A stretch of 64,000 bases of DNA from Streptomyces halobius (GTDB lineage Bacteria; Actinomycetota; Actinomycetes; Streptomycetales; Streptomycetaceae): assembly GCF_023277745.1 (NCBI RefSeq), contig NZ_CP086322.1:5518001-5582000 (forward strand), given 5' to 3'. Positions 8,709 through 16,193 of the stretch are shown piece by piece. Within the stretch, counting starts at the first letter, position 1, and each line of letters opens with the position of its first letter. The notes under the pieces are model-generated. The model was not told the DNA's origin, searched no databases, and saw only the letters and a program-made list of their open reading frames with translations. A program made the translations under genes and the position numbers.

Positions 8709-9905
8709 ATGAACGAGACAGCGAAGCGCGCCCAGGCCGTCATTGACCTCGCCGCCGTGCGGGTCAATGTGCGTGCGCTGAGGGCCCGCGCACCCCGGGC
8801 AGAGCTGATGGCCGTGGTCAAGTCCGACGGCTACGGGCACGGTGCGGTGCGCTGCGCGCGGGCCGCCCGTGAGGCCGGCGCGAGCTGGCTGGGCACGGCG
8901 CTTCCCGAGGAGGCCTTCGCGCTGCGCGCGGCCGGTGACACCGGCCGGCTGATGTGCTGGCTGTGGACCCCCGGCGGTCCCTGGCACCGGGCGATCTCGC
9001 AGGACATCGACATCTCGGTGAGCGGGCTGTGGTCGCTGCACGAGGTGACCGCCGTGGCGCGGGGCTTCGGCCGCCCCGCCCGCGTCCAGCTCAAGGCCGA
9101 CACCGGCCTCGGCCGCAACGGCTGCCAGCCCGCCCACTGGCCGGAACTGATCGCCGCCGCCGCGGCCGCCGAGGCCGAGGGCACGATCAAGGTCACCGGT
9201 ATCTGGTCGCACTTCGCCTGCGCCGACGAGCCCGGACATCCCTCCGTCCCGGCCCAGCTGGCCGCCTTCGAGAACGCGCTGGCCCTCTCCGCGGCGGCCG
9301 GGCTCCGCCCCGAGGTGCGGCACATCGCCAACACCCCGGCGCTGCTCACCCTCCCCGAGGCCCATTACGACCTGGTACGCGCGGGTATCGGCGTCTACGG
9401 CCTCTCGCCCAGCCCCGAGGTCGGCACGCCCCAGGAATTCGGGCTGCGGCCCGCGATGACGCTGGAAGCCTCGCTGGCCTCCGTCAAGCGCGCCCCGGGC
9501 GGCCATGGCGTCTCCTACGGGCACCAGTACACGACGCCCGGCGACACCTCTCTCGCGCTGGTCCCGCTCGGCTACGCCGACGGCATCCCCCGGCACGCCT
9601 CCGACAGCGGCCCGGTGCTGGTCGCCGGCAAGTGGCGGACGATCGCGGGACGGGTCGCCATGGACCAGTTCGTGGTCGATCTCGGCGGCGACACCGCGCA
9701 CGCGGGAGATCGGGTGGTGCTCTTCGGCCCCGGCGACCGCGGCGAGCCGACCGCCGAGGACTGGGCCCGGGCGGCCGGAACCATCGGGTACGAAATCGTC
9801 ACCCGGATCGGATCCCGGGTTCCGCGCGTCTATGTGGACAGTGAAAGGGAGAACCGCCGGGACGACGGGGACGGGGACACAGCACTCACGGGGGGCACGG
9901 CATGA
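8709..9905 (+). CDS. alr: alanine racemase
   Basis: PLP-dependent interconversion of L- and D-alanine for peptidoglycan. Fold-type III racemase, 398 residues. The PLP lysine is K38 in VVKSDGYGHG (relatives usually read KADAYGHG). The catalytic base Tyr lies in the GVSYGHQY motif near 265-270, and the C-terminal beta domain ends TRIGSRVPRVYV. ATG start with TGAGGGGG upstream. The stop overlaps the start of the next gene (ATGA), so the alr-hydrolase-tsaE genes are probably one transcription unit. Confidence 0.95.
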   Translation: MNETAKRAQAVIDLAAVRVNVRALRARAPRAELMAVVKSDGYGHGAVRCARAAREAGASWLGTALPEEAFALRAAGDTGRLMCWLWTPGGPWHRAISQDIDISVSGLWSLHEVTAVARGFGRPARVQLKADTGLGRNGCQPAHWPELIAAAAAAEAEGTIKVTGIWSHFACADEPGHPSVPAQLAAFENALALSAAAGLRPEVRHIANTPALLTLPEAHYDLVRAGIGVYGLSPSPEVGTPQEFGLRPAMTLEASLASVKRAPGGHGVSYGHQYTTPGDTSLALVPLGYADGIPRHASDSGPVLVAGKWRTIAGRVAMDQFVVDLGGDTAHAGDRVVLFGPGDRGEPTAEDWARAAGTIGYEIVTRIGSRVPRVYVDSERENRRDDGDGDTALTGGTA

Positions 9906-11233
9906 CTGAGGGCAACGAGGCCGCCGCGCGGGCGGTGGAGGCGGCCGCCGACGCGGCCGGCAACTGGGCCAAAGCCGGGCGGCACGCGGGCATCGCGGGC
10001 GCCGCGATCGGCGTGGTCGCGGCGGGCGCGGCGGCCGGTGTCGCCATAGAGCGGATGACCGTCGGCCGCGGGATGCGCCGCAAGGCCCGGCTGGCGCTGG
10101 ACGCGGCGGGGCCTTACGGCACGCTGCGCGGCACGCCGGGCTCGGCGATCGCCGAGGACGGCACCGAGCTCTACTACGAGGTGGACGAGCCCGGCGCGGC
10201 GCCGGGCAGACCGGAGAAGGGCGAGCGGGCGGGCCAGGACGCCCCGGCCGACGGGAGCCGGGCCGACGCCCGGGGGAACAACGCCACCAAGGCCGCCCGC
10301 GCCGTCCAGGAAGCTCAGGGCGCCTTCCGTAAGCGGTTGCTGGCGGTGCTGGGGCGGCGGGCCGCCGCACCCACGGTCGTCTTCAGCCATGGTTACTGCC
10401 TCAGCCAGGACTCCTGGCACTTCCAGCGCGCGGCGCTGCGCGGCACGGTCCGCACCGTCCACTGGGACCAGCGCAGCCACGGCCGCTCCGCGCGCGGCCA
10501 CGGCCAGATCGAGGGCACCGAACCGGTCACCATCGATCTGCTCGGCCGGGATCTGAAGGCGGTGCTGGACGCCGCCGTCCCGGAGGGCCCGATCGTGCTG
10601 GTCGGGCACTCCATGGGCGGGATGACGGTGATGGCGCTGGCCGACCAGTTCCCCGAGTTCGTGGCGGAGCGGGTGGTCGGGGTGGCCCTGATCGGCACCT
10701 CGGCGGGCCATCTGAGCGAGGTCGCGTTCGGGCTGCCGTCGCTCGGCGTCAAGGCGTTCCACCGGCTCGCGCCCGGCGTGCTCAAGGCGCTGGGGGCGCA
10801 GAGCGAGATCGTCGAGCGTGGGCGGCGGGCCACCGCCGATCTGTTCGCGGGGGTCATCAAGCGGTACTCGTTCGGGACGCCCAAGGACGTGGACCCGGGC
10901 GTCGCGCGGTTCGCCGAGCGGCTGATCGAGGCGACCCCGATCGATGTGGTCGCCGAGTTCTATCCGGCCTTCGCGGTGCATGACAAAACCGAGGCGCTGG
11001 TGGCGTACGACAAGGTGCCGTCGCTGGTGCTGGCGGGGGAGAAGGACCTGATCACCCCGGCCGACCACAGCCGGACGATCGCCGAGGTGCTGACCGGCGC
11101 CGAGCTGGTGTGTGTCCCGGACGCCGGCCATCTGGTGATGCTGGAGCGGCGGGAACTGGTCAATGAGCAGCTGGTGTCGCTGGTGGAGCGGGCCGGTGCT
11201 GCGGCGCGCGGGTCCCGGTCGGCACGGGCCTGA
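9902..11233 (+). CDS. membrane-anchored alpha/beta hydrolase
   Basis: 443-residue alpha/beta-hydrolase with a single N-terminal hydrophobic segment (about 20-42, IAGAAIGVVAAGAAAGVAI), then a charged linker. The catalytic domain carries the nucleophile elbow GHSMGG (about 239), a preceding oxyanion-type HGYC turn, an acid in the LAGEKDLITP strand and the catalytic His in DAGHLVMLE. Substrate is unknown; the fold covers esterases, lipases and haloperoxidases. Start codon overlaps the alr stop by 4 bp, indicating translational coupling. Homologues occupy this site between alr and tsaE in other Streptomyces. The linker (about 100-140) is rich in Gly, Arg and Ala and probably disordered. Confidence 0.85.
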   Translation: MTEGNEAAARAVEAAADAAGNWAKAGRHAGIAGAAIGVVAAGAAAGVAIERMTVGRGMRRKARLALDAAGPYGTLRGTPGSAIAEDGTELYYEVDEPGAAPGRPEKGERAGQDAPADGSRADARGNNATKAARAVQEAQGAFRKRLLAVLGRRAAAPTVVFSHGYCLSQDSWHFQRAALRGTVRTVHWDQRSHGRSARGHGQIEGTEPVTIDLLGRDLKAVLDAAVPEGPIVLVGHSMGGMTVMALADQFPEFVAERVVGVALIGTSAGHLSEVAFGLPSLGVKAFHRLAPGVLKALGAQSEIVERGRRATADLFAGVIKRYSFGTPKDVDPGVARFAERLIEATPIDVVAEFYPAFAVHDKTEALVAYDKVPSLVLAGEKDLITPADHSRTIAEVLTGAELVCVPDAGHLVMLERRELVNEQLVSLVERAGAAARGSRSARA

Positions 11234-11307
11234 ACGGGCGATCGCCGTCTCCTCGGGTGTCTCCTTGGGCCGTACCATTTGCGGCATGAGCGAGCGCAGC
11301 ATGGGGG

Positions 11308-11333
11308 TCTCCCCGGTCGGAGACCGGGGGAGA
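11308..11333. repeat. palindromic repeat between hydrolase and tsaE
   Basis: TCTCCCCGGTC pairs with GACCGGGG(G)AGA around a 3-nt loop, with one bulged G. It belongs to the GGGGGTNCCCC...CCGGGGGAG class of short Streptomyces palindromes also seen at 35013, 37090 and 50737. Confidence 0.55.
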
Positions 11334-11389
11334 GTCGTTGAGAGGTGGGCGCCGTGCGAATGCGAGGCCGAGCGAAGCGAGGTTTCGGC

Positions 11390-11941
11390 ATGAGCACCAC
11401 TGGCGCGACCGCACAGGTAACCGTCAAGACTCCGGAGCAGATGCAGGAGTTGGGCCGCAGACTGGCCGCCCTGCTGCGGCCCGGCGACCTGGTCCTGCTC
11501 ACCGGTGAGCTGGGCGCGGGCAAGACGACGCTGGCCCGGGGCCTGGGCGAGGGGCTGGGCGTGCGCGGTGCCGTCACCTCCCCGACCTTCGTCATCGCCC
11601 GGGTGCACCCCTCCCTGACCGGCGGCCCGGCGCTGGTGCACGTCGACGCGTACCGCCTCGGCGGCGGCCTCGACGAGATGGAGGACCTGGACCTCGACGT
11701 CTCGCTGCCGGAGTCGGTGGTGGTCGTGGAGTGGGGCGACGGCAAGGTCGAGGAACTGTCCGAGGACCGGCTGCATGTGGTCATCGGCCGCGCCGTGGGC
11801 GTTGAGGCCCCGGGCGGCGTCCTGGAGAGCGGCCCGGAGGGCGGGCTGGACCAGTGCCCGGACGATGTGCGCGAGGTGACGGTCATCGGGCGCGGGCCGC
11901 GCTGGGCGGACGCCGGGCTGGCCGCTCTCGCCGGTTGCTGA
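11390..11941 (+). CDS. tsaE: tRNA t6A37 biosynthesis ATPase TsaE
   Basis: ATPase that drives catalytic turnover of the TsaB-TsaD complex making N6-threonylcarbamoyladenosine at A37 of ANN-decoding tRNAs. P-loop GELGAGKTT near residue 39, SPTFVIAR switch segment, HVDAYRLGG Walker-B-like strand and VVVEWGDG are the family signatures. ATG at 11390 begins MSTTGATAQVTVKTPEQM; a longer frame upstream is Arg-rich and includes a palindromic repeat, so it was not used. The protein is 183 residues, with about 30 extra at the C-terminus that are variable in actinobacteria. tsaB and tsaD follow after two intervening genes. Confidence 0.93.
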   Translation: MSTTGATAQVTVKTPEQMQELGRRLAALLRPGDLVLLTGELGAGKTTLARGLGEGLGVRGAVTSPTFVIARVHPSLTGGPALVHVDAYRLGGGLDEMEDLDLDVSLPESVVVVEWGDGKVEELSEDRLHVVIGRAVGVEAPGGVLESGPEGGLDQCPDDVREVTVIGRGPRWADAGLAALAGC

Positions 11942-11975
11942 CGCCCGCGCGGGCTCCGCGCGGGCCCGAAGCCGG

Positions 11976-12071
11976 CGTCCGCAGGAGCCCCGCACTCCGA
12001 TCCTGACGCCCGCAGGAGCCCTGCACTCCCGATCCTGACGCCCGTACGCGCTCCCGCACCTGCCGATCCGG
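11976..12071. repeat. 31-33-bp imperfect tandem repeat after tsaE
   Basis: Three units (11976-12006, 12007-12038, 12039-12071), each beginning CGTCCGC/CGCCCGC/CGCCCGT and ending GATCCTGA or a variant. They fill the spacer after the tsaE stop. No coding or regulatory role is evident. Confidence 0.65.
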
Positions 12072-12158
12072 CTGCCCGGCCCGTAGTTTCCGACAAGGCG
12101 TCGGTATGATGTTGCGCGTGTGGTGCCGGGCGTGGTCACATGGGTGGCAGAGACCACG

Positions 12159-12174
12159 GTTAGGCCAGCCTAAC
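12159..12174. promoter_or_regulatory. 16-bp palindrome upstream of small gene; weak iron-box resemblance
   Basis: GTTAGGC-CA-GCCTAAC is a perfect palindrome 36 bp before the ATG at 12210. TTAGG...CCTAA half-sites recall DtxR/IdeR/DmdR iron boxes, but the spacing is shorter than the 19-bp consensus, so metal control is only a suggestion. Confidence 0.45.
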
Positions 12175-12209
12175 TTCTGTCGCTTGCCCCAGGAGCCCGG
12201 GAGGCGTCC

Positions 12210-12437
12210 ATGTCGGCCCACCAGCCTTCCCCCACCCCGGCGGCCCGGCGCGCCGAGGACGACGCGCGCGAGCAGCCGCCGACCATGAATGAACTGCTGG
12301 CGGCGTGCGCCGCGGCCACCGCCGTCTCCACCCCGCCCGACGCCCCCGAGGAAACCCGCGCCGGCAAGCGCGCAGAGCCCGCGGACGAGCCCGAGGCAGG
12401 AGCCGCCCCGTCCACCCAGGGGCGCGACGCCGCGTAA
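12210..12437 (+). CDS. small Ala/Glu/Pro-rich protein of unknown function
   Basis: 75 residues starting MSAHQPSPTPAARRAEDDA with a good Shine-Dalgarno (GGGAGG, 5-6 bases before the ATG). A short helical-looking core MNELLAACAAATAVS (about 30-44) is flanked by charged, proline-rich, probably disordered ends. No signal peptide or known domain. Its promoter region carries a 16-bp palindrome. Codon use is ordinary for the genome. It lies between tsaE and the divergent YkuD-like gene. Function unknown. Confidence 0.6.
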   Translation: MSAHQPSPTPAARRAEDDAREQPPTMNELLAACAAATAVSTPPDAPEETRAGKRAEPADEPEAGAAPSTQGRDAA

Positions 12438-12506
12438 CCCGTGTGGGCGAAGGTGTCGTAGGGGTAGGGGCGGGCCCGAAAGCGGCGCCGCCCGGTACGA
12501 CCACCC

Positions 12507-13070
12507 TCAGGAAACGACCACGACCTTCACACCGCGCACCGCGAACTCCCACATCGCCTTGCCGTCGTCCCGTGTCTCACGGATACCGCCGGTCCGCTTC
12601 GACGGATCCGGCTTCGGCGTGGAGCCGTCGACCGCCGCACTGAAACCGACCACCACTCCGTCGACACTCGCGAACCGCACCACATGCTCGATCGCCTTGC
12701 CGTCCGAGCCGGTGACACTCACCGAACGCGAGGTGACCGCGTACGTCCCCACCGGCGGGCTGACGGTGCTCGGCGCGACCCGGTACGAACGGACCGCCTT
12801 GCCATCCCCGCCGACCAGCCAGACCCGCTTGGCGCCCAGGGCGTATACCACCCGCTTGCCCTCGCCCGATCCCTCGGGGACCGCGGCCGGCCGCGGGGTC
12901 TTGTCCTTGCTGCCCTCCGCGGGGCCCTTGGGCGCGGAGTGGTGGCCGTCCTTACGGGCCGGTGCGAGCGTGTCCGGGGCGGATGCCGCGGCCTGGTAGC
13001 CGAGCACACCGACCGCGGCCAGGGCGGCCGCGGTGAGAGCGGTGACGATTGTGCTGCTCCTAGCGGGCAC
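12507..13070 (-). CDS. secreted L,D-transpeptidase-like protein with catalytic residues replaced
   Basis: 187 residues: N-terminal export signal or anchor (about 8-29, TIVTALTAAALAAVGVLGY), a Lys/Pro/Gly linker, then a domain from about 73 resembling YkuD L,D-transpeptidases: RVWLVGGDGKAVRSYRVAP, PPVGTYAVTSR and a C-terminal GGIRETRDDGKAMWEFAVRG. In active enzymes the last region reads SHGCIR; here KRTGGIR puts Gly162 where the catalytic Cys should be, and the usual upstream His position (GFSAAVD) has Ser144. It therefore looks like a non-catalytic YkuD fold, perhaps a cell-wall binding or scaffolding protein. GTG start with AGGTGG 8 bases upstream. Divergent from tsaB. The fold call is by eye. 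Confidence 0.6.
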   Translation of the reverse strand: MPARSSTIVTALTAAALAAVGVLGYQAAASAPDTLAPARKDGHHSAPKGPAEGSKDKTPRPAAVPEGSGEGKRVVYALGAKRVWLVGGDGKAVRSYRVAPSTVSPPVGTYAVTSRSVSVTGSDGKAIEHVVRFASVDGVVVGFSAAVDGSTPKPDPSKRTGGIRETRDDGKAMWEFAVRGVKVVVVS

Positions 13071-13207
13071 CGCTGTGCCACCTTTCCGTACGCTCCCCGG
13101 CCGCCGGCGGTCCTGTGCCCGGCCGCCCGGCTGCCTGACTGCTCTTGGTATTACCGGGACGGTAGCACCGGAACGGGGACCACCCGCGGCGCCGTAGGCT
13201 TAAGGGC

Positions 13208-13918
13208 GTGCTGCTGCTAGCTCTTGACACCGCCACCCCCGCCGTCACCGTCGCGCTCCATGACGGTTCCCGCGTCCTCGCCGAGTCCCGCGAGGTGGAC
13301 GCCCGCCGGCACGGCGAGCTGCTGCTGCCCGCCGTCGACCGGGTGCTGGCCGAGGCCGGTCTGAAGCTCGACGCGGTCAGCGACATCGTGGTCGGCGTCG
13401 GCCCCGGCCCGTACACCGGCCTGCGGGTCGGGCTGGTCACCGCCGCGACCTTCGGCGCCGCGCTGGACGTCCCCGTCCACGGCCTCTGCTCCCTGGACGG
13501 CATCGCGTACGCCGCCGGTCTGGACGAGCCCTTCGTGGTGGCCACGGACGCCCGCCGCAAAGAGGTCTACTGGGCGCGCTATGCCCCCCGCCCGTCGCCC
13601 GACCACCACCCCGGCACGACGCGCTCCGCGCGGCCCCTTTCGATTACCCGGCTGACCGACCCCGCCGTCGACCGTCCCGCGGACATCGCCGATCAGGTGG
13701 CCGGTGTCCCCGCGGTGGGCGCGGGCGCGCTGCTGTACGACACGGTCTTCACCGGCGTACGGCGCGAGGGGCCCGAGCACCAGTCCGCGGCCGCGCTCGC
13801 CGCGCTGGCCGCCGAGAAGCTCGCGGCCGGCGAGGAGCTGCTGCCCGACCGGCCGCTGTATCTGCGCCGCCCGGACGCCCAGGTGCCGGCCAACTACAAG
13901 GTGGTCACTCCCAAGTGA
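13208..13918 (+). CDS. tsaB: tRNA t6A37 biosynthesis protein TsaB
   Basis: Actin-like ASKHA subunit that dimerises with TsaD and with TsaE forms the t6A synthesis machine. N-terminal [15 protein letters not shown] and [15 protein letters not shown] are the family signatures. 236 residues. A segment at about 128-147 ([19 protein letters not shown]) is not part of the conserved fold and corresponds to a copy of dispersed repeat family B. GTG start at 13208. The GTG of rimI overlaps the stop by 4 bp, so tsaB-rimI-tsaD is a coupled operon. A divergent promoter region with the YkuD-like gene lies upstream. Confidence 0.93.
   Translation: MLLLALDTATPAVTVALHDGSRVLAESREVDARRHGELLLPAVDRVLAEAGLKLDAVSDIVVGVGPGPYTGLRVGLVTAATFGAALDVPVHGLCSLDGIAYAAGLDEPFVVATDARRKEVYWARYAPRPSPDHHPGTTRSARPLSITRLTDPAVDRPADIADQVAGVPAVGAGALLYDTVFTGVRREGPEHQSAAALAALAAEKLAAGEELLPDRPLYLRRPDAQVPANYKVVTPK
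13588..13642 (+). repeat. dispersed repeat family B copy inside tsaB
   Basis: Starts CCGCCCGTCGCCCGACCACC and continues through a CG-rich stretch. It shares its core with copies at 309-353 (minus), 13923-13978 and 16872-16930. In frame, it adds a Pro/Arg/His-rich loop to TsaB. Confidence 0.65.
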
Positions 13919-14472
13919 CCTCCCACCCGTCGCCCGACCGCCGCCCCTCAACGGCGCCGCTGCGCGGCGGCACCCCCCAACCCCCGGTGCTCCGCGAAAT
14001 GCGCTGGTGGGACATCGCACCGGTGCTGGAGCTGGAGCGCGAGCTCTTTCCCGAGGACGCCTGGTCGGCCGGCATGTTCTGGTCGGAGCTGGCGCACGCG
14101 CGCGGACCGTTCGCCACCCGCCGCTATCTCGTCGCCGAGCTGGCCGGCCGGATCGTGGGCTACGGCGGGCTGGCCGCCATCGAGGGCACCGGCGACATCC
14201 AGACCATCGCGACCGCCCGCGACCAGCGGGGCACCGGCCTCGGCGCCCGGCTGCTGTCCGAACTCCTCGGCGCCGCCACCGACTTCGAGTGCCACGAGGT
14301 GCTGCTGGAGGTACGGGTCGACAACACCCGAGCGCAACGCCTCTACGAGCGCTTCGGCTTCGAGCCCATCGGTTTCCGCCGCGGCTACTACCAGCCCGGC
14401 AACGTCGACGCCCTGGTGATGCGGCGCACCACCGAGACCTCCTCCGAAGCACCCTCCGTACAAGGAACGTGA
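13915..14472 (+). CDS. rimI: ribosomal-protein-alanine N-acetyltransferase RimI
   Basis: GNAT-family N-terminal acetyltransferase, classically of ribosomal protein S18. The acetyl-CoA site is visible as the motif-A stretch [17 protein letters not shown], followed by [19 protein letters not shown] and the catalytic Tyr region RRGYYQPGN. 185 residues if started at the GTG overlapping the tsaB stop. The first 28 residues ([19 protein letters not shown]) come from a repeat copy and are not family-like. The ATG at 14000 ([13 protein letters not shown]) is the conserved start and may be the real one. Sits between tsaB and tsaD, its common position in actinobacteria. Confidence 0.9.
   Translation: MTSHPSPDRRPSTAPLRGGTPQPPVLREMRWWDIAPVLELERELFPEDAWSAGMFWSELAHARGPFATRRYLVAELAGRIVGYGGLAAIEGTGDIQTIATARDQRGTGLGARLLSELLGAATDFECHEVLLEVRVDNTRAQRLYERFGFEPIGFRRGYYQPGNVDALVMRRTTETSSEAPSVQGT
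13923..13978 (+). repeat. dispersed repeat family B copy at rimI start
   Basis: Reads CCACCCGTCGCCCGACCGCC then a GC-rich hairpin-prone tail (GGCGCCGCTGCGCGGCGGC). It lies between the overlapped GTG start and the conserved ATG of rimI, so it either extends the protein or forms part of the leader. Confidence 0.65.
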
Positions 14473-14477
14473 AAACC

Positions 14478-15608
14478 ATGGCTGACGCACGCGGCGGACC
14501 GCTCGTCCTCGGCATCGAGACCTCCTGCGACGAGACCGGTGTCGGCATCGTCCACGGCCACACCCTGCTCGCCGACGCGGTCGCGTCCAGCGTCGACGAG
14601 CACGCCCGGTACGGCGGAGTGGTGCCCGAAGTGGCCTCGCGGGCACACCTGGAGGCGATGATCCCCACCATCCGGCGCGCGCTGAAGGAAGCCGGGGTCA
14701 GCGCGAGCGACCTGGACGGCATCGCGGTCACCGCCGGACCGGGCCTGGCGGGCGCGCTGCTGGTCGGTGTCTCGGCCGCCAAGGCGTACGCGTACGCGCT
14801 CGGCAAGCCCCTCTACGGCGTCAACCACCTCGCCTCGCACATCTGCGTCGACCAGCTGGAACACGGCGCGCTGCCGGAGCCGACGATGGCCCTGCTGGTG
14901 TCCGGCGGCCACTCCTCCCTCCTCCTGGCCCCGGACATCACCTCCGACGTCCGGCCGCTGGGCTCGACCATCGACGACGCGGCGGGCGAGGCGTTCGACA
15001 AGATCGCCCGGGTGCTGCAGCTCGGCTTCCCCGGCGGCCCGGTCATCGACCGCTACGCCCGCGAGGGCGACCCGGACGCGATCAGCTTCCCGCGCGGACT
15101 GACCGGCCCGCGCGACCCCGTCTACGACTTCTCCTTCTCCGGCCTGAAGACCGCGGTCGCGCGCTGGATCGAGGCCAAGCGGGCGGCCGGCGAGGATGTG
15201 CCGGTGGCGGACGTCTCGGCCTCCTTCCAGGAGGCGGTGGTCGACGTGCTGACCCGTAAGGCGGTCCGGGCCTGCAAGGACAGCGGCGTGGAGCATCTGA
15301 TGATCGGCGGCGGGGTGGCAGCCAACTCCCGGCTGCGGGCGATGGCCGAGCGCCGCTGCGAGGACGCGGGTATCACCCTGCGCGTCCCCCGCCCCAAGCT
15401 GTGCACCGACAACGGGGCAATGGTCGCGGCACTGGGCGCGGAGATGGTGGCCCGCAACCGCCCGGCCTCCGACTGGGACCTGCCCGCGGACTCGTCCCTG
15501 CCGGTCACCGAACCCCATGTCCCCGGAGAGGGGCCGGCGGCCGGTTCCGGCCACCATCACGGCCATGACCACGTCCACGAGGTGAGCAAGGCGAACCTGT
15601 ACTCCTGA
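14478..15608 (+). CDS. tsaD: tRNA N6-adenosine threonylcarbamoyltransferase TsaD
   Basis: Transfers the threonylcarbamoyl group to A37 of tRNA. Begins [16 protein letters not shown]. The metal-binding HLASH motif lies near residue 117; [23 protein letters not shown] and [10 protein letters not shown] complete the ASKHA signature. 376 residues, slightly longer than usual because of a His-rich tail ([13 protein letters not shown]) that could bind metal. ATG at 14478 has AAGGAA at correct spacing; an in-frame GTG at 14469 overlaps the rimI stop but sits too close to that site. The stop codon lies within a short tandem repeat array. Confidence 0.95.
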   Translation: MADARGGPLVLGIETSCDETGVGIVHGHTLLADAVASSVDEHARYGGVVPEVASRAHLEAMIPTIRRALKEAGVSASDLDGIAVTAGPGLAGALLVGVSAAKAYAYALGKPLYGVNHLASHICVDQLEHGALPEPTMALLVSGGHSSLLLAPDITSDVRPLGSTIDDAAGEAFDKIARVLQLGFPGGPVIDRYAREGDPDAISFPRGLTGPRDPVYDFSFSGLKTAVARWIEAKRAAGEDVPVADVSASFQEAVVDVLTRKAVRACKDSGVEHLMIGGGVAANSRLRAMAERRCEDAGITLRVPRPKLCTDNGAMVAALGAEMVARNRPASDWDLPADSSLPVTEPHVPGEGPAAGSGHHHGHDHVHEVSKANLYS

Positions 15609-15706
15609 ACGGGGGCTTGTGCTCCAGACCGCGGACCTGCGCTCCTGAAGGCGGAACCTGCGCCCCTGACCGCGAACCCGTACTACTCCTGGACACGAAC
15701 CCGTAC
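15591..15706. repeat. ~20-bp tandem repeat spanning the tsaD stop
   Basis: About five degenerate units of GCGAACCTGTACTCCTGAAC type start at 15591, 15611, 15631, 15651 and 15672 with a partial sixth. The first unit encodes the last residues and stop of TsaD, so the array grew from the gene's 3' end. Units share CTCCTGA-like stops in the same phase. Confidence 0.65.
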
Positions 15707-15818
15707 GCCGGAAAGCTCCTCAGAGCCTTTGTCGCAGGGGCTCAACCGCTTCCCCGGGGCCCGTCCGAAGGTCTTACCCTGGTCGGAGCAGTGCGTAGGC
15801 ATGGGGAGGCGGCAGACC

Positions 15819-16184
15819 GTGGACTGGTTCTGGTGGGTCTTCATCTTCTTCATGGCGGGCGGCTTCGCCAAGGTCGTCGACACCGCCCGCGACGCCCTCC
15901 GCACCCGCCACGAGCGCAGGATGGAGCGCCTGGAGACCGCCCGCCAGGAGCGCCAGGAACTGGCCGCCGCACACAAGCCGCCGAAGCCGGTGTGCGGCTG
16001 CACCCACCACCTCGCCAAGCACGACAAACGCGGCAAGTGCCATGAGCGGGTCGAGGTGGCGGTCGCCTGGGACGCGGACCACAAGCCGGTGCAGTACGAG
16101 GCCGGTCAGTGCACCTGCCAGCAGTACATCGGCCCGCAGCCGCTCTCCCAGGTCTACGCCGAGGATCTCACCGACCTGGCGTGA
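15819..16184 (+). CDS. small membrane protein with Cys/His-rich cytoplasmic domain
   Basis: About 121 residues. GTG at 15819 is chosen because GGAGG lies 10 bases upstream and the protein then begins MDWFWWVFIFFMAGGF, a single transmembrane segment. A basic coiled-coil-like helix follows (RDALRTRHERRMERLETARQ), then a C-terminal domain with CGCTHHLAKHDKRGKC and CTCQQY, a set of Cys and His residues that could hold zinc. No family name is recognised. Conserved-looking position between tsaD and the THUMP-like methyltransferase, which it converges on. Confidence 0.65.
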   Translation: MDWFWWVFIFFMAGGFAKVVDTARDALRTRHERRMERLETARQERQELAAAHKPPKPVCGCTHHLAKHDKRGKCHERVEVAVAWDADHKPVQYEAGQCTCQQYIGPQPLSQVYAEDLTDLA

Positions 16185-16193
16185 GCCCCCGGT

